DNA from: JALYUS01 sp038231255
Lineage (GTDB): Bacteria; Chloroflexota; Chloroflexia; Thermomicrobiales; JALYUS01
Direction of reading: 5' to 3'
Assembly (NCBI GenBank): GCA_038231255.1
Contig: JBBRLR010000001.1
Span: 53,259 to 117,258, forward strand
Length of the DNA stretch: 64,000 bases
Shown here: positions 43,099 through 51,187 of the stretch, one piece after another
How the letters are laid out: every line of letters starts with the position of its first letter
Position numbering within the stretch: the stretch's first letter is position 1
Made by a program: the position numbers and the translations under genes
Notes under the pieces: generated by a model
Database searches by the model: none
The model's input: the letters and a program-made list of their open reading frames with translations, nothing else
Told to the model about the DNA's origin: nothing

Positions 43099-44958
43099 AT
43101 GAATCACGGTCACAACGACAAACGGGTTGATCTAAGCAGGCGCGGTTTCCTGTCCGGTGTCGCCGCCGCTGCCGGGAGCGCGATCCTCGCGGCCTGCGGC
43201 GGTAGCAGCGCGCCGACGGCGACGACCGGTGCCGCGACGACCGCCGCTACCAAGCCGGCGGCTGCAGCCTCCCCTGCTGCTTCAGCAGCAGCCTCCCCGG
43301 CAGCGGCGGCATCACCCGCTGCTGCGGCGCCGACAACGAGCGCGGCATCTGCCGTTGCACCCGCCGCAACATCGGCCCCGGCAGCAGCGGCAACTCCCGC
43401 CGCGAGCGGCGCGACGGGCGGGCAAGTGAGCGTCAAGTGGACCAAGCCCGCGACGATCCACCCGCTTTTCTCGACAGCGGGCATCGAGCAGGGCGTCGAG
43501 CGACAGATGTTCGGCGCGCTCGTCCGCATCAATGAAAAGTTAGAGCCGGTCGGGGATCTCGCGGAAAAGATTGACACCTCGCCAGATGCCAGGATCTTCA
43601 CATTTACCTTGAAGAAGGGCCTCACCTTCTCGGATGGTAAGCCGCTGACTTCTGCGGATGTCGTCTTCACGATCGAGCGCGCCGTGGATAAGCGCACCGG
43701 CAGTTATTGGCGTGGTCGCCTCTTGGCGCTCGACGGCGCGGCAGATTTCGGCGATCAGAAAGCGGACAAAATCAAGGGCCTCGAAGCGCCGGATGCCACC
43801 ACGATCAAGATGACGCTGACGATCCCGGACTCGACGTGGCTGATCACGATCGGTGACTTCGCGGGGTTGAGCATCCTACCGAAGCACATTTTGGAAAGCA
43901 CCCCGCCGGACCAGATGTCCAAGACGCCCTTCGCCTTCGCCCCGACGCCATCGGCAGGCGCATTCACCTACGTGGACTGGAAGGCTGACCAGTACCTCCA
44001 GGTCAAGCGGAACGACAGTTATACTGGCGGTCCGAAGGCGAAACTGGACACGATCTTCTTCAAAGCGATTTCTGCGGACGATGTCGGCCTCGCGCAACTC
44101 GAAAAGGGTGAGGTGGATCTGATGGTCGTGCCGATCACCGAGGCGGAACGGCTGCGCAAGATCTCGACCCTCACCGTGACAAGCACGCCATCGCCGAGCG
44201 TCACCTTCCTCGCCTTCAACTTCGGCCGTGACAGTATCAAGGACAAGCGCATACGGCAGGCAATGACCTACGCGATTGACCGCGCCGGGATCGTCAAGGA
44301 AGTCCTCAAGGGCGAAGGCCAGGTCGTCAACTCGACGATCATCGGGCCGGACTGGATGGGCATCCCGGAGGGGTTGAATCTGTATCCCTTCGATCCGAAC
44401 AAGGCGAAGCAGTTGCTGAAAGATGCTAACTGGAACAGCAGCACCAAACTCAACCTGATCTATGTCCCCGGCAGCAAGGTCAATGATGCTTGGCTGCCGA
44501 TTGTCCAGCAGCAACTCAAGGATGTCGGCATCAATGTGGACCTGACCCAACTGGACGGGACGGAGTACACAAAGCGCGTCGTCACGGGTGCGACGCCGAC
44601 CACGACGGGCGACTTCGACATTGCCGAGGTGGACGGTGGGGTATTCCGCGCCGATCCGAACGTCTCCGCTAAATACTTCGAGACATCATCGTTCGTGCCG
44701 GCGGGCGGCAACTACGGCCACTTCTCGAACCCACAGGTGGACGATCTCTTGAAGCAGGGACGCGCGACGCCGGACAAGGCGCAGCGCAAGCAGATTTACA
44801 CCAATCTGGCGAAGGTGCTGAACGAGGAATGCCCGTGGGTCTTCCTTTTCTCTCCGAACTCGATCCACGCATACAACAAGCGGCTCGTCGGTTTCAAGCC
44901 GCCGTCCTACGCGAACAGTTTCATGTGGAATGCCGAGGAGTGGAGTGTGACGAAATAA
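43099..44958 (+). CDS. ABC solute-binding lipoprotein, family 5, first of three tandem paralogues
   Basis: Receptor for the permease pair at 48887-50903. ATG 43099 follows GAGGAG with 9 nt spacing; ATG 43075, eight codons earlier, has an SD from a repeat and is also possible. Tat signal DLSRRGFLSGVAAAAGSAIL (R14-R15), lipobox LAAC, C33, then an unusually long Ala/Pro/Ser linker (about 34-112). The mature domain shares with its neighbours the segments GIEQGVERQMFGALVRINEK and RAVDKRTGSYWRGRLLALDG, and the ending FKPPSYA... NAEEWSVTK. Length 619 aa. It is closest to the third copy (46955). The triplication suggests one transporter with several ligand specificities. Confidence 0.9.
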   Translation: MNHGHNDKRVDLSRRGFLSGVAAAAGSAILAACGGSSAPTATTGAATTAATKPAAAASPAASAAASPAAAASPAAAAPTTSAASAVAPAATSAPAAAATPAASGATGGQVSVKWTKPATIHPLFSTAGIEQGVERQMFGALVRINEKLEPVGDLAEKIDTSPDARIFTFTLKKGLTFSDGKPLTSADVVFTIERAVDKRTGSYWRGRLLALDGAADFGDQKADKIKGLEAPDATTIKMTLTIPDSTWLITIGDFAGLSILPKHILESTPPDQMSKTPFAFAPTPSAGAFTYVDWKADQYLQVKRNDSYTGGPKAKLDTIFFKAISADDVGLAQLEKGEVDLMVVPITEAERLRKISTLTVTSTPSPSVTFLAFNFGRDSIKDKRIRQAMTYAIDRAGIVKEVLKGEGQVVNSTIIGPDWMGIPEGLNLYPFDPNKAKQLLKDANWNSSTKLNLIYVPGSKVNDAWLPIVQQQLKDVGINVDLTQLDGTEYTKRVVTGATPTTTGDFDIAEVDGGVFRADPNVSAKYFETSSFVPAGGNYGHFSNPQVDDLLKQGRATPDKAQRKQIYTNLAKVLNEECPWVFLFSPNSIHAYNKRLVGFKPPSYANSFMWNAEEWSVTK

Positions 44959-45023
44959 GCAATAAGCAACGAGCAATGAGCGATGAGGGAATCAGCCCCA
45001 CTCGTTGCTCATTGCTCATTGCT
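44955..45023. repeat. Family D repeat as an inverted pair
   Basis: Starting at the TAA stop codon: AGCAATAAGCAACGAGCAAT and GAGCGATGAG, then after a short loop CTCGTTGCTCATTGCTCATT. The two halves are reverse complements of each other. Confidence 0.8.
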
Positions 45024-45043
45024 GAGGCGAACGGAGTGAGCGC

Positions 45044-46807
45044 ATGGCGACCTGGACACGGCGAAGAGTGCTCGCGGCGGCGAGTGCGGCGGGGATGAGT
45101 GGTTTCCTCGCGGCGTGTGGCGGCGCTGCGGCGCCCGCCGCGACCGGCACGCCGAAACCGCAGACGACTGCGGCAATTGCACCGACCACAATCGCGCCGT
45201 CTGCCGCCGCGACCGCGTCTTCTCCGATCGCGGGTGACGCTCCGACCGTAAGGGCTGCGTCGTCCGTGGCGTCCGCAGGGGCGGCGGACGGGCAGATCAG
45301 CATGCTGTACGCGAAACCCGTCACATTCCAACCGCTCTTCACCTCCGTAGGCGCGGATCAAGGCGTGGAACAATTGATCTTCGGCGCGCTCGTCAAGGTC
45401 AACGACAAGCTCGAATCCGTCCCCGACATCGCGGAAACGATTGATATTTCCCCGGACGTCAAGACCTACACCTTCCACATGAAGAAGCTCGCCTGGACCG
45501 ACGGCCAGCCACTGACCGCAAAGGATGTCGTCTTTACCATCGCACGGGCAGTGGACAAGCGGACGGGAAGCTACTGGCGCGGTCGGCTGCTGCAAATTGA
45601 TGGCGCGGCGGAGTACGGTGACCAGAAGGCAGACACGATTACCGGCCTCATCATACCGGACGACTACACGGTAAAGATGGTCTTGAAGACGCCCGACGCG
45701 ACGTGGCTCGCCACCCTCGGCGACTTCGCTGGTATGGGCATCCTGCCCGAACACGTCCTCAAGGATGTGCCGCCGGATCAATTGCAGAAACAAGCCTTCG
45801 CGCTGAACCCGAATGTCACCGCCGGCGCATTCAAATTCGGTGGCTACGCGACGGATCAATACGTCGAACTCCAGCGCAACGACGCCTACACCGGCGGCCC
45901 GAAGCCGAAACTGGACAAGATATTCCTGAAAATCCTCACACCCAGCGTCGCGATTGCGCAACTGGAAAAAGGCGAACTGGACCTGATGGGGCCGGTACCC
46001 GTACAGGAACTCGACCGACTGAAGAAGAATCCACTCCTGACTGTCGTCAGCGTCCCAAGCCCGAGCACGACAAAACTGGTGCCCAATCTCCAGAAGCCAC
46101 CCTTCCAGGACAAGCGGGTGCGGCAGGCGATGACCCATGCGATTGACCGCGAAAACATCGTCAAGCAACTCCTGGGGGGAGAGGCGCGCGTCATCAACAC
46201 CACGATCATCGGGCCGGCCTGGATGGGCACGATCCCCGGCCTGAACGAGTACGCCTATAATCCTGATAAGGCAAAGCAGCTCCTGAAGGATGCAAACTGG
46301 GACGCGAGCAGGCGCTATGGCGTCGCCTACGTCGGTGGCGACCCGCAGACTGACGCGTACCTGGCGATCATCCAACAGCAACTCAAAGATGTGGGCGTCG
46401 GCATTGATCTGCGCCCTTCTGACACGACGGAATACACGCGCAAAACCGTCACGGAGAGCGACTTTGACCTCGCGATTGTGGCCGGTGGCGTCTACGCGCA
46501 GGACCCGAACGTCTCCGCCAAGTACTTCGAGACCGCCAACTTCACACCGACGGGCGGCAATTACTCGCACTACAGCAATCCGAAGGTGGACGATCTCTTC
46601 AAACAAGGCCGGATAGTTGGCGATCTGGCGCAGCGCAAGCAGATCTACACGCTGGCCGCACAGATGCTCAACGACGACGCCCCCTGGATCCTCCTCTGGT
46701 CGCCCAACTCGATCTTTGCCTACAACAAACGCCTTCAAGGGTTCAAGCCGCCGAGTTACGCGACGCACCAGGTCTGGAACGCCGAGGAGTGGAGCGTGAC
46801 GAAGTAG
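45044..46807 (+). CDS. ABC solute-binding lipoprotein, family 5, second of three tandem paralogues
   Basis: Same architecture as its neighbours but more divergent. Tat-like signal MATWTRRRVLAAASAAGMSG (R6-R8), lipobox LAAC, C25, linker to about residue 82. Compared with the copies at 43099 and 46955 it has GADQGVEQLIFGALVKVNDK for GIEQGVERQMFGALVRINEK but keeps RAVDKRTGSYWRGRLLQIDG and the common C-terminal ending with NAEEWSVTK. The SD lies in a 16-nt block GCGAACGGAGTGAGCG that recurs before the permease gene at 48887. The gene ends with TAG, which is part of the following repeat. Length 587 aa. Confidence 0.9.
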   Translation: MATWTRRRVLAAASAAGMSGFLAACGGAAAPAATGTPKPQTTAAIAPTTIAPSAAATASSPIAGDAPTVRAASSVASAGAADGQISMLYAKPVTFQPLFTSVGADQGVEQLIFGALVKVNDKLESVPDIAETIDISPDVKTYTFHMKKLAWTDGQPLTAKDVVFTIARAVDKRTGSYWRGRLLQIDGAAEYGDQKADTITGLIIPDDYTVKMVLKTPDATWLATLGDFAGMGILPEHVLKDVPPDQLQKQAFALNPNVTAGAFKFGGYATDQYVELQRNDAYTGGPKPKLDKIFLKILTPSVAIAQLEKGELDLMGPVPVQELDRLKKNPLLTVVSVPSPSTTKLVPNLQKPPFQDKRVRQAMTHAIDRENIVKQLLGGEARVINTTIIGPAWMGTIPGLNEYAYNPDKAKQLLKDANWDASRRYGVAYVGGDPQTDAYLAIIQQQLKDVGVGIDLRPSDTTEYTRKTVTESDFDLAIVAGGVYAQDPNVSAKYFETANFTPTGGNYSHYSNPKVDDLFKQGRIVGDLAQRKQIYTLAAQMLNDDAPWILLWSPNSIFAYNKRLQGFKPPSYATHQVWNAEEWSVTK

Positions 46808-46868
46808 TCAGTAGTCGGTAGCCTGAGGGATCTGGTTCTCGTTCTGATTACTGGCTACTGACTACTGC
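46805..46868. repeat. Family E repeat (GTAGTCAGTAGTC type)
   Basis: TAGTCAGTAGTCGGTAGCC at the left, starting with the stop codon TAG, pairs with GGCTACTGACTACTG at the right. Confidence 0.82.
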
Positions 46869-46954
46869 CCAAATGTGTTACGCTGCTGCTACGGACAACA
46901 GAAAAAATCGCGCAGTAGGTGTACGGATGCTTCGGTAAATGTGGGGGGTTCCCG

Positions 46955-48784
46955 ATGACGACCGACGAGCGGCAGATATTTTGGACGCGGCGGCGATTCC
47001 TCGCGGCGGCGAGCGCGACAGCGGCGGGCGCGCTGCTCGCGGCGTGCGGCGGATCAACGACGCCGACCGCGACGACGGCGCCGAAGCCGCAGATCCAGCC
47101 ACCGATTACCCCGCAAGCATCATCGGCGACGGTTGCACCGACCGCGAGCACGGCGTCCGCAGCCGCGTCTGTGGCCGCTCCCGCTACCAGCGCGGCCGCG
47201 CCTGTCGCCAGCGCCGCACCCGCCGCGTCAACGGGCGCGACGGGCGGGCAGGTCAGCATGTACTGGGTCAAACCCGTAACGATCCATCCGCTCTTCTCCT
47301 CTTCCGGCGTCGAGCAGGGCGTTGAGCGGCAGATGTTTGGCGCGCTCGTGCGGATGACGGACAAACTCGAACCGATCCCGGACCTCGCCGAGAAAATTGA
47401 TGTCTCACCGGACGCGAAAGTCTACACCTTCACGCTCAAGAAGGGGCTGACATTCTCGGACGGCCATCCGCTCACGAGCAAAGACGTTGTTTTCACCTAC
47501 GAGCGCGCCGTGGACAAGCGCTCCGGCAGTTACTGGCGCGCCCGCCTGCTCGCGCTCGATGGCGCGGCGGATTTCGGCGACCAAAAAGCGCCGACGATCA
47601 AGGGCCTCGAAGCGCCCGACGACTACACAGTCAAGATGACCCTGACCACGCCGGATTCGACGTGGCTGATCACGATCGGCGACTTCGCGGGCCTGAGCAT
47701 CCTGCCGAAGCACATCCTCGAAGGCACCCCGCCGGATCAGATGCAGAAAGCGCCCTTCTCCTTCGCTCCGACGCCGTCCGCCGGTGCGTTCACCTTCTCG
47801 GACTGGAAACAGGATCAATACCTGGAAATCAAGCGGAACGAGACTTACACGGGTGGCCCGAAGGCCAAACTGGACAAGATTTTCTGCAAGGCGCTCACGC
47901 AGGAGGATGTCGGCATTGCGCAGTTGGAGAAGGGCGAGATAGACCTGATGTCCGTCTCGGTCACGGAAGCGGATCGGCTGCGCAAAAACCCGAACCTGAC
48001 CGTCGTCAGCGTTCCTTCTCCCAGTGTCTCGTTCCTCGCCTACAATCTGGACAAGCCATACCTGAAAGACAAGCGCGTGCGGCAGGCAATGGCCTACGCG
48101 ATTGATCGTGAGGGGATCGTCAAGGAAATCCTCAAGGGTGAGGCAACGCTCGTCAACTCAACGATCATCGGGCCGGATTGGATGGGCATCCCCGAGGGAT
48201 TGAACGCGTACAAATACGATCCGAACAAGGCGAAGCAACTGCTGAAGGACGCTAACTGGAACGGCGCGCAGAAACTCGCCCTCCCGTATGTGCCCGGCAA
48301 CAAGATCAATGACGCGCTGATCCCGATCCTCCAGCAGCAGTTCAAGGATGTCGGCATCACGCTCGATCTGCAGTCGGTGGACAACCCGGAGATCAATCGC
48401 CGCATCTTCACGATCGCGACGGCGGCGCAGGCGGGAGACTTCGATGTTGATCTCGTCGGCGGCGGCGTCTTCCGCACCGATCCGAACGTCTCCGCCAAGT
48501 ATTTCGAGACGGTCGCCTTCACCCCGGCGGGCGCAAACTACGGCCATTACTCGAACACGAAGGTGGACGACCTCTTCAGGCAGGGCCGCGCGACGACCGA
48601 CAAGGCGCAGCGCAAGAAAATCTACACCGACCTGGCGCTCATCCTCAACGATGAGATGCCGTGGGTCTATCTCTGGTCACCGAACTCGGTGCATGTCTAC
48701 ACCAAGCGACTGCAAGGGTTCAAGCCGCCGAGTTACGCGACGCATCAGGTCTGGAATGCCGAGGAGTGGAGCGTAACGAAGTAA
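46955..48784 (+). CDS. ABC solute-binding lipoprotein, family 5, third of three tandem paralogues
   Basis: ATG 46955 is preceded by a G-rich site (GGGGGG) and gives a proper Tat signal MTTDERQIFWTRRRFLAAAS with R12-R14, lipobox LAAC, C31. The longer upstream frame adds residues unlike a signal peptide. The linker runs to about residue 90. Over the mature domain it is strikingly similar to the copy at 43099 (for example DKRSGSYWRARLLALDGAAD and NVSAKYFETVAFTPAGANYG), which indicates a recent duplication. Length 609 aa. It directly precedes the permease genes and may be the original receptor of the set. Confidence 0.9.
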   Translation: MTTDERQIFWTRRRFLAAASATAAGALLAACGGSTTPTATTAPKPQIQPPITPQASSATVAPTASTASAAASVAAPATSAAAPVASAAPAASTGATGGQVSMYWVKPVTIHPLFSSSGVEQGVERQMFGALVRMTDKLEPIPDLAEKIDVSPDAKVYTFTLKKGLTFSDGHPLTSKDVVFTYERAVDKRSGSYWRARLLALDGAADFGDQKAPTIKGLEAPDDYTVKMTLTTPDSTWLITIGDFAGLSILPKHILEGTPPDQMQKAPFSFAPTPSAGAFTFSDWKQDQYLEIKRNETYTGGPKAKLDKIFCKALTQEDVGIAQLEKGEIDLMSVSVTEADRLRKNPNLTVVSVPSPSVSFLAYNLDKPYLKDKRVRQAMAYAIDREGIVKEILKGEATLVNSTIIGPDWMGIPEGLNAYKYDPNKAKQLLKDANWNGAQKLALPYVPGNKINDALIPILQQQFKDVGITLDLQSVDNPEINRRIFTIATAAQAGDFDVDLVGGGVFRTDPNVSAKYFETVAFTPAGANYGHYSNTKVDDLFRQGRATTDKAQRKKIYTDLALILNDEMPWVYLWSPNSVHVYTKRLQGFKPPSYATHQVWNAEEWSVTK

Positions 48785-48871
48785 CGAGTAGATAGTAGTC
48801 AGTAACCAGTAACCAGTAGCCAGAGGAAATTGGTCCCGTTCTGACTACTGACTACCGACTACTGTCTACTG
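48784..48871. repeat. Family E repeat
   Basis: GTAGATAGTAGTCAGTAACC and AGTAACCAGTAGCCAG on the left face TGACTACTGACTACCGACTA and CTGTCTACTG on the right. It fills the gap from the stop codon to the SD of the DppB gene. Confidence 0.82.
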
Positions 48872-48886
48872 CGAACGGAGTGAGCG

Positions 48887-49849
48887 TTGGGACAATACCT
48901 GTTACGGCGTCTGGTCATTAGTATCCCGGTGCTGATCGGTATCACGATGGTGACGTATATCATCGTCAACCTCGCGCCCGGTGACCCGGTGACGGCGCTG
49001 ATTAGCCCGGAGGCGGCGGCATCGCTCGGTCCGGACTGGGTCGCGCAGCAGCGGGAGCAGTTGGGATTGAACAAGCCGCTGCCGGTGCGTTACGTCCTCT
49101 GGGTGAAGGAGATCGCGCGGGGCAATCTCGGCTTCTCCGCGCAGGATCGCCAGCCAATCGCGAACAAAATCCGCGAGCGGCTCTGGCCGACGCTGCGTCT
49201 GATGGGGGCGGCGCTCCTCATTGCGCTCCTGATCTCCGTGCCGGTCGGAGTGCTTTCCGCGCTGAAACAATACTCCGCGCTGGATTACATCGTCACGGTC
49301 GCCGGGTTCGCGGCGATCTCCATCCCGTCGTTTTTCCTCGGCTTGGCGGGTATCTACATCTTTTCGCTCAAACTCGGCTGGCTGCCAACGTCCGGGCTGG
49401 CGACCGTCGGGCGGCCGCACACCCTCGGCGATTCATTGCGGCACCTGATTATGCCGGCGAGCGTGCTCGGCCTGGCGCAGGCCGCGCCGCTCATCCGCTA
49501 TGTCCGTTCGAGCATGCTCGAAGTGATTCGGCAGGACTACGTCAATGTTGCGCGCGCCAAGGGCCTCCCCGAACGCCTTGTCATCTACCGACATGCCTTG
49601 CGTAATGCGCTCATCCCGCTCGTCACGGTCGTCGCGCTCACCCTGCCGTTGCTACTCGGCGGCACGGTGATTATCGAGCAAATCTTCCAATGGCCGGGCA
49701 TGGGCACGCTCGCAATTACGGCGGTCAAGGGTCGCGATTATCCCGTCATCATGGCAATCAACCTGATTACCGGCATCATGATCCTCACCAGTAATCTGAT
49801 CGCCGATCTCTTGTATGCGGTCATTGATCCGCGCATCAAGTACACGTAA
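48887..49849 (+). CDS. ABC transporter permease, DppB/OppB type
   Basis: Shared membrane subunit for the three upstream binding proteins. TTG 48887 follows the 16-nt block GCGAACGGAGTGAGCG that also precedes the gene at 45044, which places GGAG 6 nt upstream. First TM RLVISIPVLIGITMVTYIIV, motifs NLAPGDPVTALISPE and ARGNLGFSAQDRQPI, contact loop RAKGLPERLVIYRHALRNAL, ending DLLYAVIDPRIKYT. Length 320 aa. No ATPase gene follows. Confidence 0.92.
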   Translation: MGQYLLRRLVISIPVLIGITMVTYIIVNLAPGDPVTALISPEAAASLGPDWVAQQREQLGLNKPLPVRYVLWVKEIARGNLGFSAQDRQPIANKIRERLWPTLRLMGAALLIALLISVPVGVLSALKQYSALDYIVTVAGFAAISIPSFFLGLAGIYIFSLKLGWLPTSGLATVGRPHTLGDSLRHLIMPASVLGLAQAAPLIRYVRSSMLEVIRQDYVNVARAKGLPERLVIYRHALRNALIPLVTVVALTLPLLLGGTVIIEQIFQWPGMGTLAITAVKGRDYPVIMAINLITGIMILTSNLIADLLYAVIDPRIKYT

Positions 49850-49972
49850 ATAGTCGGTAGTCAGTGGGACGGAACGTGAACAGCAGTACGCGCATCTAAT
49901 GAGGAGAGACATGTGCTACAGGCATCGGCAAATCTGACTACTGTCTACTGTCCACTGACTACCGAGCCGGAG
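49850..49972. repeat. Family E repeat with a longer loop
   Basis: ATAGTCGGTAGTCAGTGGGA on the left pairs with CTGTCCACTGACTACCG on the right; TGACTACTGTCTACTG is an additional unit. The loop of about 60 nt holds no gene. It starts directly after the TAA of the DppB gene. Confidence 0.78.
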
Positions 49973-49979
49973 GCTGGCG

Positions 49980-50903
49980 ATGAGTAGCACATCCGAAGTG
50001 ACGCAGGGTGGGATCGCGCCGACATCGGCGACTGCGCTAGCGGGGATGGCGACCGCACCGCGCCGGCGGACGGGCGTCTGGCAGCGATTCCGGCGTCATC
50101 GGGTCGCGATGGTCGGTATGGTCATCATCTCCATCCTCGCGATCTCCGCGATCTTCGCGCCGGTCGTCGCGCACAACGACCCGTACCGGACGACGCTCAG
50201 CGCGATCCGCAAGCCGCCGTCGTCCGCACATTGGCTGGGGGGCGACTCATCGGGGCGCGATGTCTTCGCCCGTCTGATCTATGCCGGTCGCGTTTCACTC
50301 TCCGTCGGCCTCGTCGCAGTGGGGATTTACACGATCATCGGCCTGCTGCTCGGCGCGCTGGCCGGGTACTACGGCGGCTGGGTGGACTCGGTCATCATGC
50401 GCTTCGCGGATATCGTGCTCTCGTTTCCGTCGCTGATCATCATCATCACCGTCGTCTCGATCCTCGGGCCGAACATCTACAATGTAATGCTCGTGATCGG
50501 CTTACTCGGCTGGCCACCGATGGCGCGCATCCTCCGCGGCCTTTTTCTTTCGCTCCGGGAGCGCGATTTCATCCTCGCCAGCCGCACCGTCGGCGCACCG
50601 CCCGCGCGAATTATTTTCAAGCATCTCCTGCCGAACGCCCTCGCGCCGGTGATCGTCGCGGCGACCTTCGGCATCGCGCAGGCGATCTTGCTGGAAGCGG
50701 GGCTATCCTTCCTCGGCCTCGGTGTACAGCCACCGACGGCCAGTTGGGGCAACATGCTGACGGACGCACAATCGCTCACCGTGCTCGAATCCATGCCCTG
50801 GCTCTGGATCCCGCCGGGCATCATGATTGCCCTCGCCGTCCTTTCCATCAACTTCATCGGTGACGGCCTGCGCGACGCGCTCGATCCTTATCTGCTGCGC
50901 TGA
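49980..50903 (+). CDS. ABC transporter permease, DppC/OppC type
   Basis: Second membrane subunit of the three-receptor system. ATG 49980 follows GGAGG by 7 nt. The N-terminus is soluble and Thr/Ala-rich, TM1 is VAMVGMVIISILAISAIFAP, then GGDSSGRDVFARLIYAGRVS, KHLLPNALAPVIVAA and SFLGLGVQPPTASWGNML, ending GDGLRDALDPYLLR. Length 307 aa. It is the last gene of the operon that runs from the strong promoter at 40958 or an internal start. Confidence 0.92.
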   Translation: MSSTSEVTQGGIAPTSATALAGMATAPRRRTGVWQRFRRHRVAMVGMVIISILAISAIFAPVVAHNDPYRTTLSAIRKPPSSAHWLGGDSSGRDVFARLIYAGRVSLSVGLVAVGIYTIIGLLLGALAGYYGGWVDSVIMRFADIVLSFPSLIIIITVVSILGPNIYNVMLVIGLLGWPPMARILRGLFLSLRERDFILASRTVGAPPARIIFKHLLPNALAPVIVAATFGIAQAILLEAGLSFLGLGVQPPTASWGNMLTDAQSLTVLESMPWLWIPPGIMIALAVLSINFIGDGLRDALDPYLLR

Positions 50904-50928
50904 GTTTCGCGTCGGCAGATGCGGGGTT

Positions 50929-50956
50929 GGGGGCGGAGATAGGCAGATACGCCCCC
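50929..50956 (+). terminator. Hairpin after the DppC gene
   Basis: GGGGGCG (50929-50935) and CGCCCCC (50950-50956) with a 14-nt loop, 26 nt after the stop. There is no T-tract. It separates the peptide-type set from the sugar uptake set. Confidence 0.45.
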
Positions 50957-51025
50957 GAATCTGATGATCGTTCTCTGGCGTCATCACCAAGCTGTTACTG
51001 ATTCATCCAGTGCACTTCATTTTTA

Positions 51026-51054
51026 TTGCAAAGTGTGTGGGCGCGTTTTACAAT
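51026..51054 (+). promoter_or_regulatory. Promoter of the sugar ABC operon
   Basis: TTGCAA (51026-51031), 17 nt spacer, TACAAT (51049-51054, 5/6). The leader to ATG 51188 would be about 127 nt. The rest of the 284-nt gap shows nothing recognisable. Confidence 0.6.
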
Positions 51055-51187
51055 CGCGCGAGAGGACTATCAGGATGAGCGTAGTGCATGGATTCCACGT
51101 CTTACGCTTGGACTGATATTTCTGCCACCGTACCGATGAGCATTTCCAGGGGACGCAGGGCGATGCCCAACAGGAAGGGAGCCTGGC

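Noticed and set aside
44921..46768. 615-codon open frame on the minus strand
   Set aside because: Antisense to the second tandem binding protein, no recognisable domain, no ribosome site.
44955..49972. CRISPR-like array from short repeats (GAGCAATGAGC, GTAGTCAGTAGTC)
   Set aside because: Units are short, tandem or inverted, with no regular unique spacers and no cas genes.
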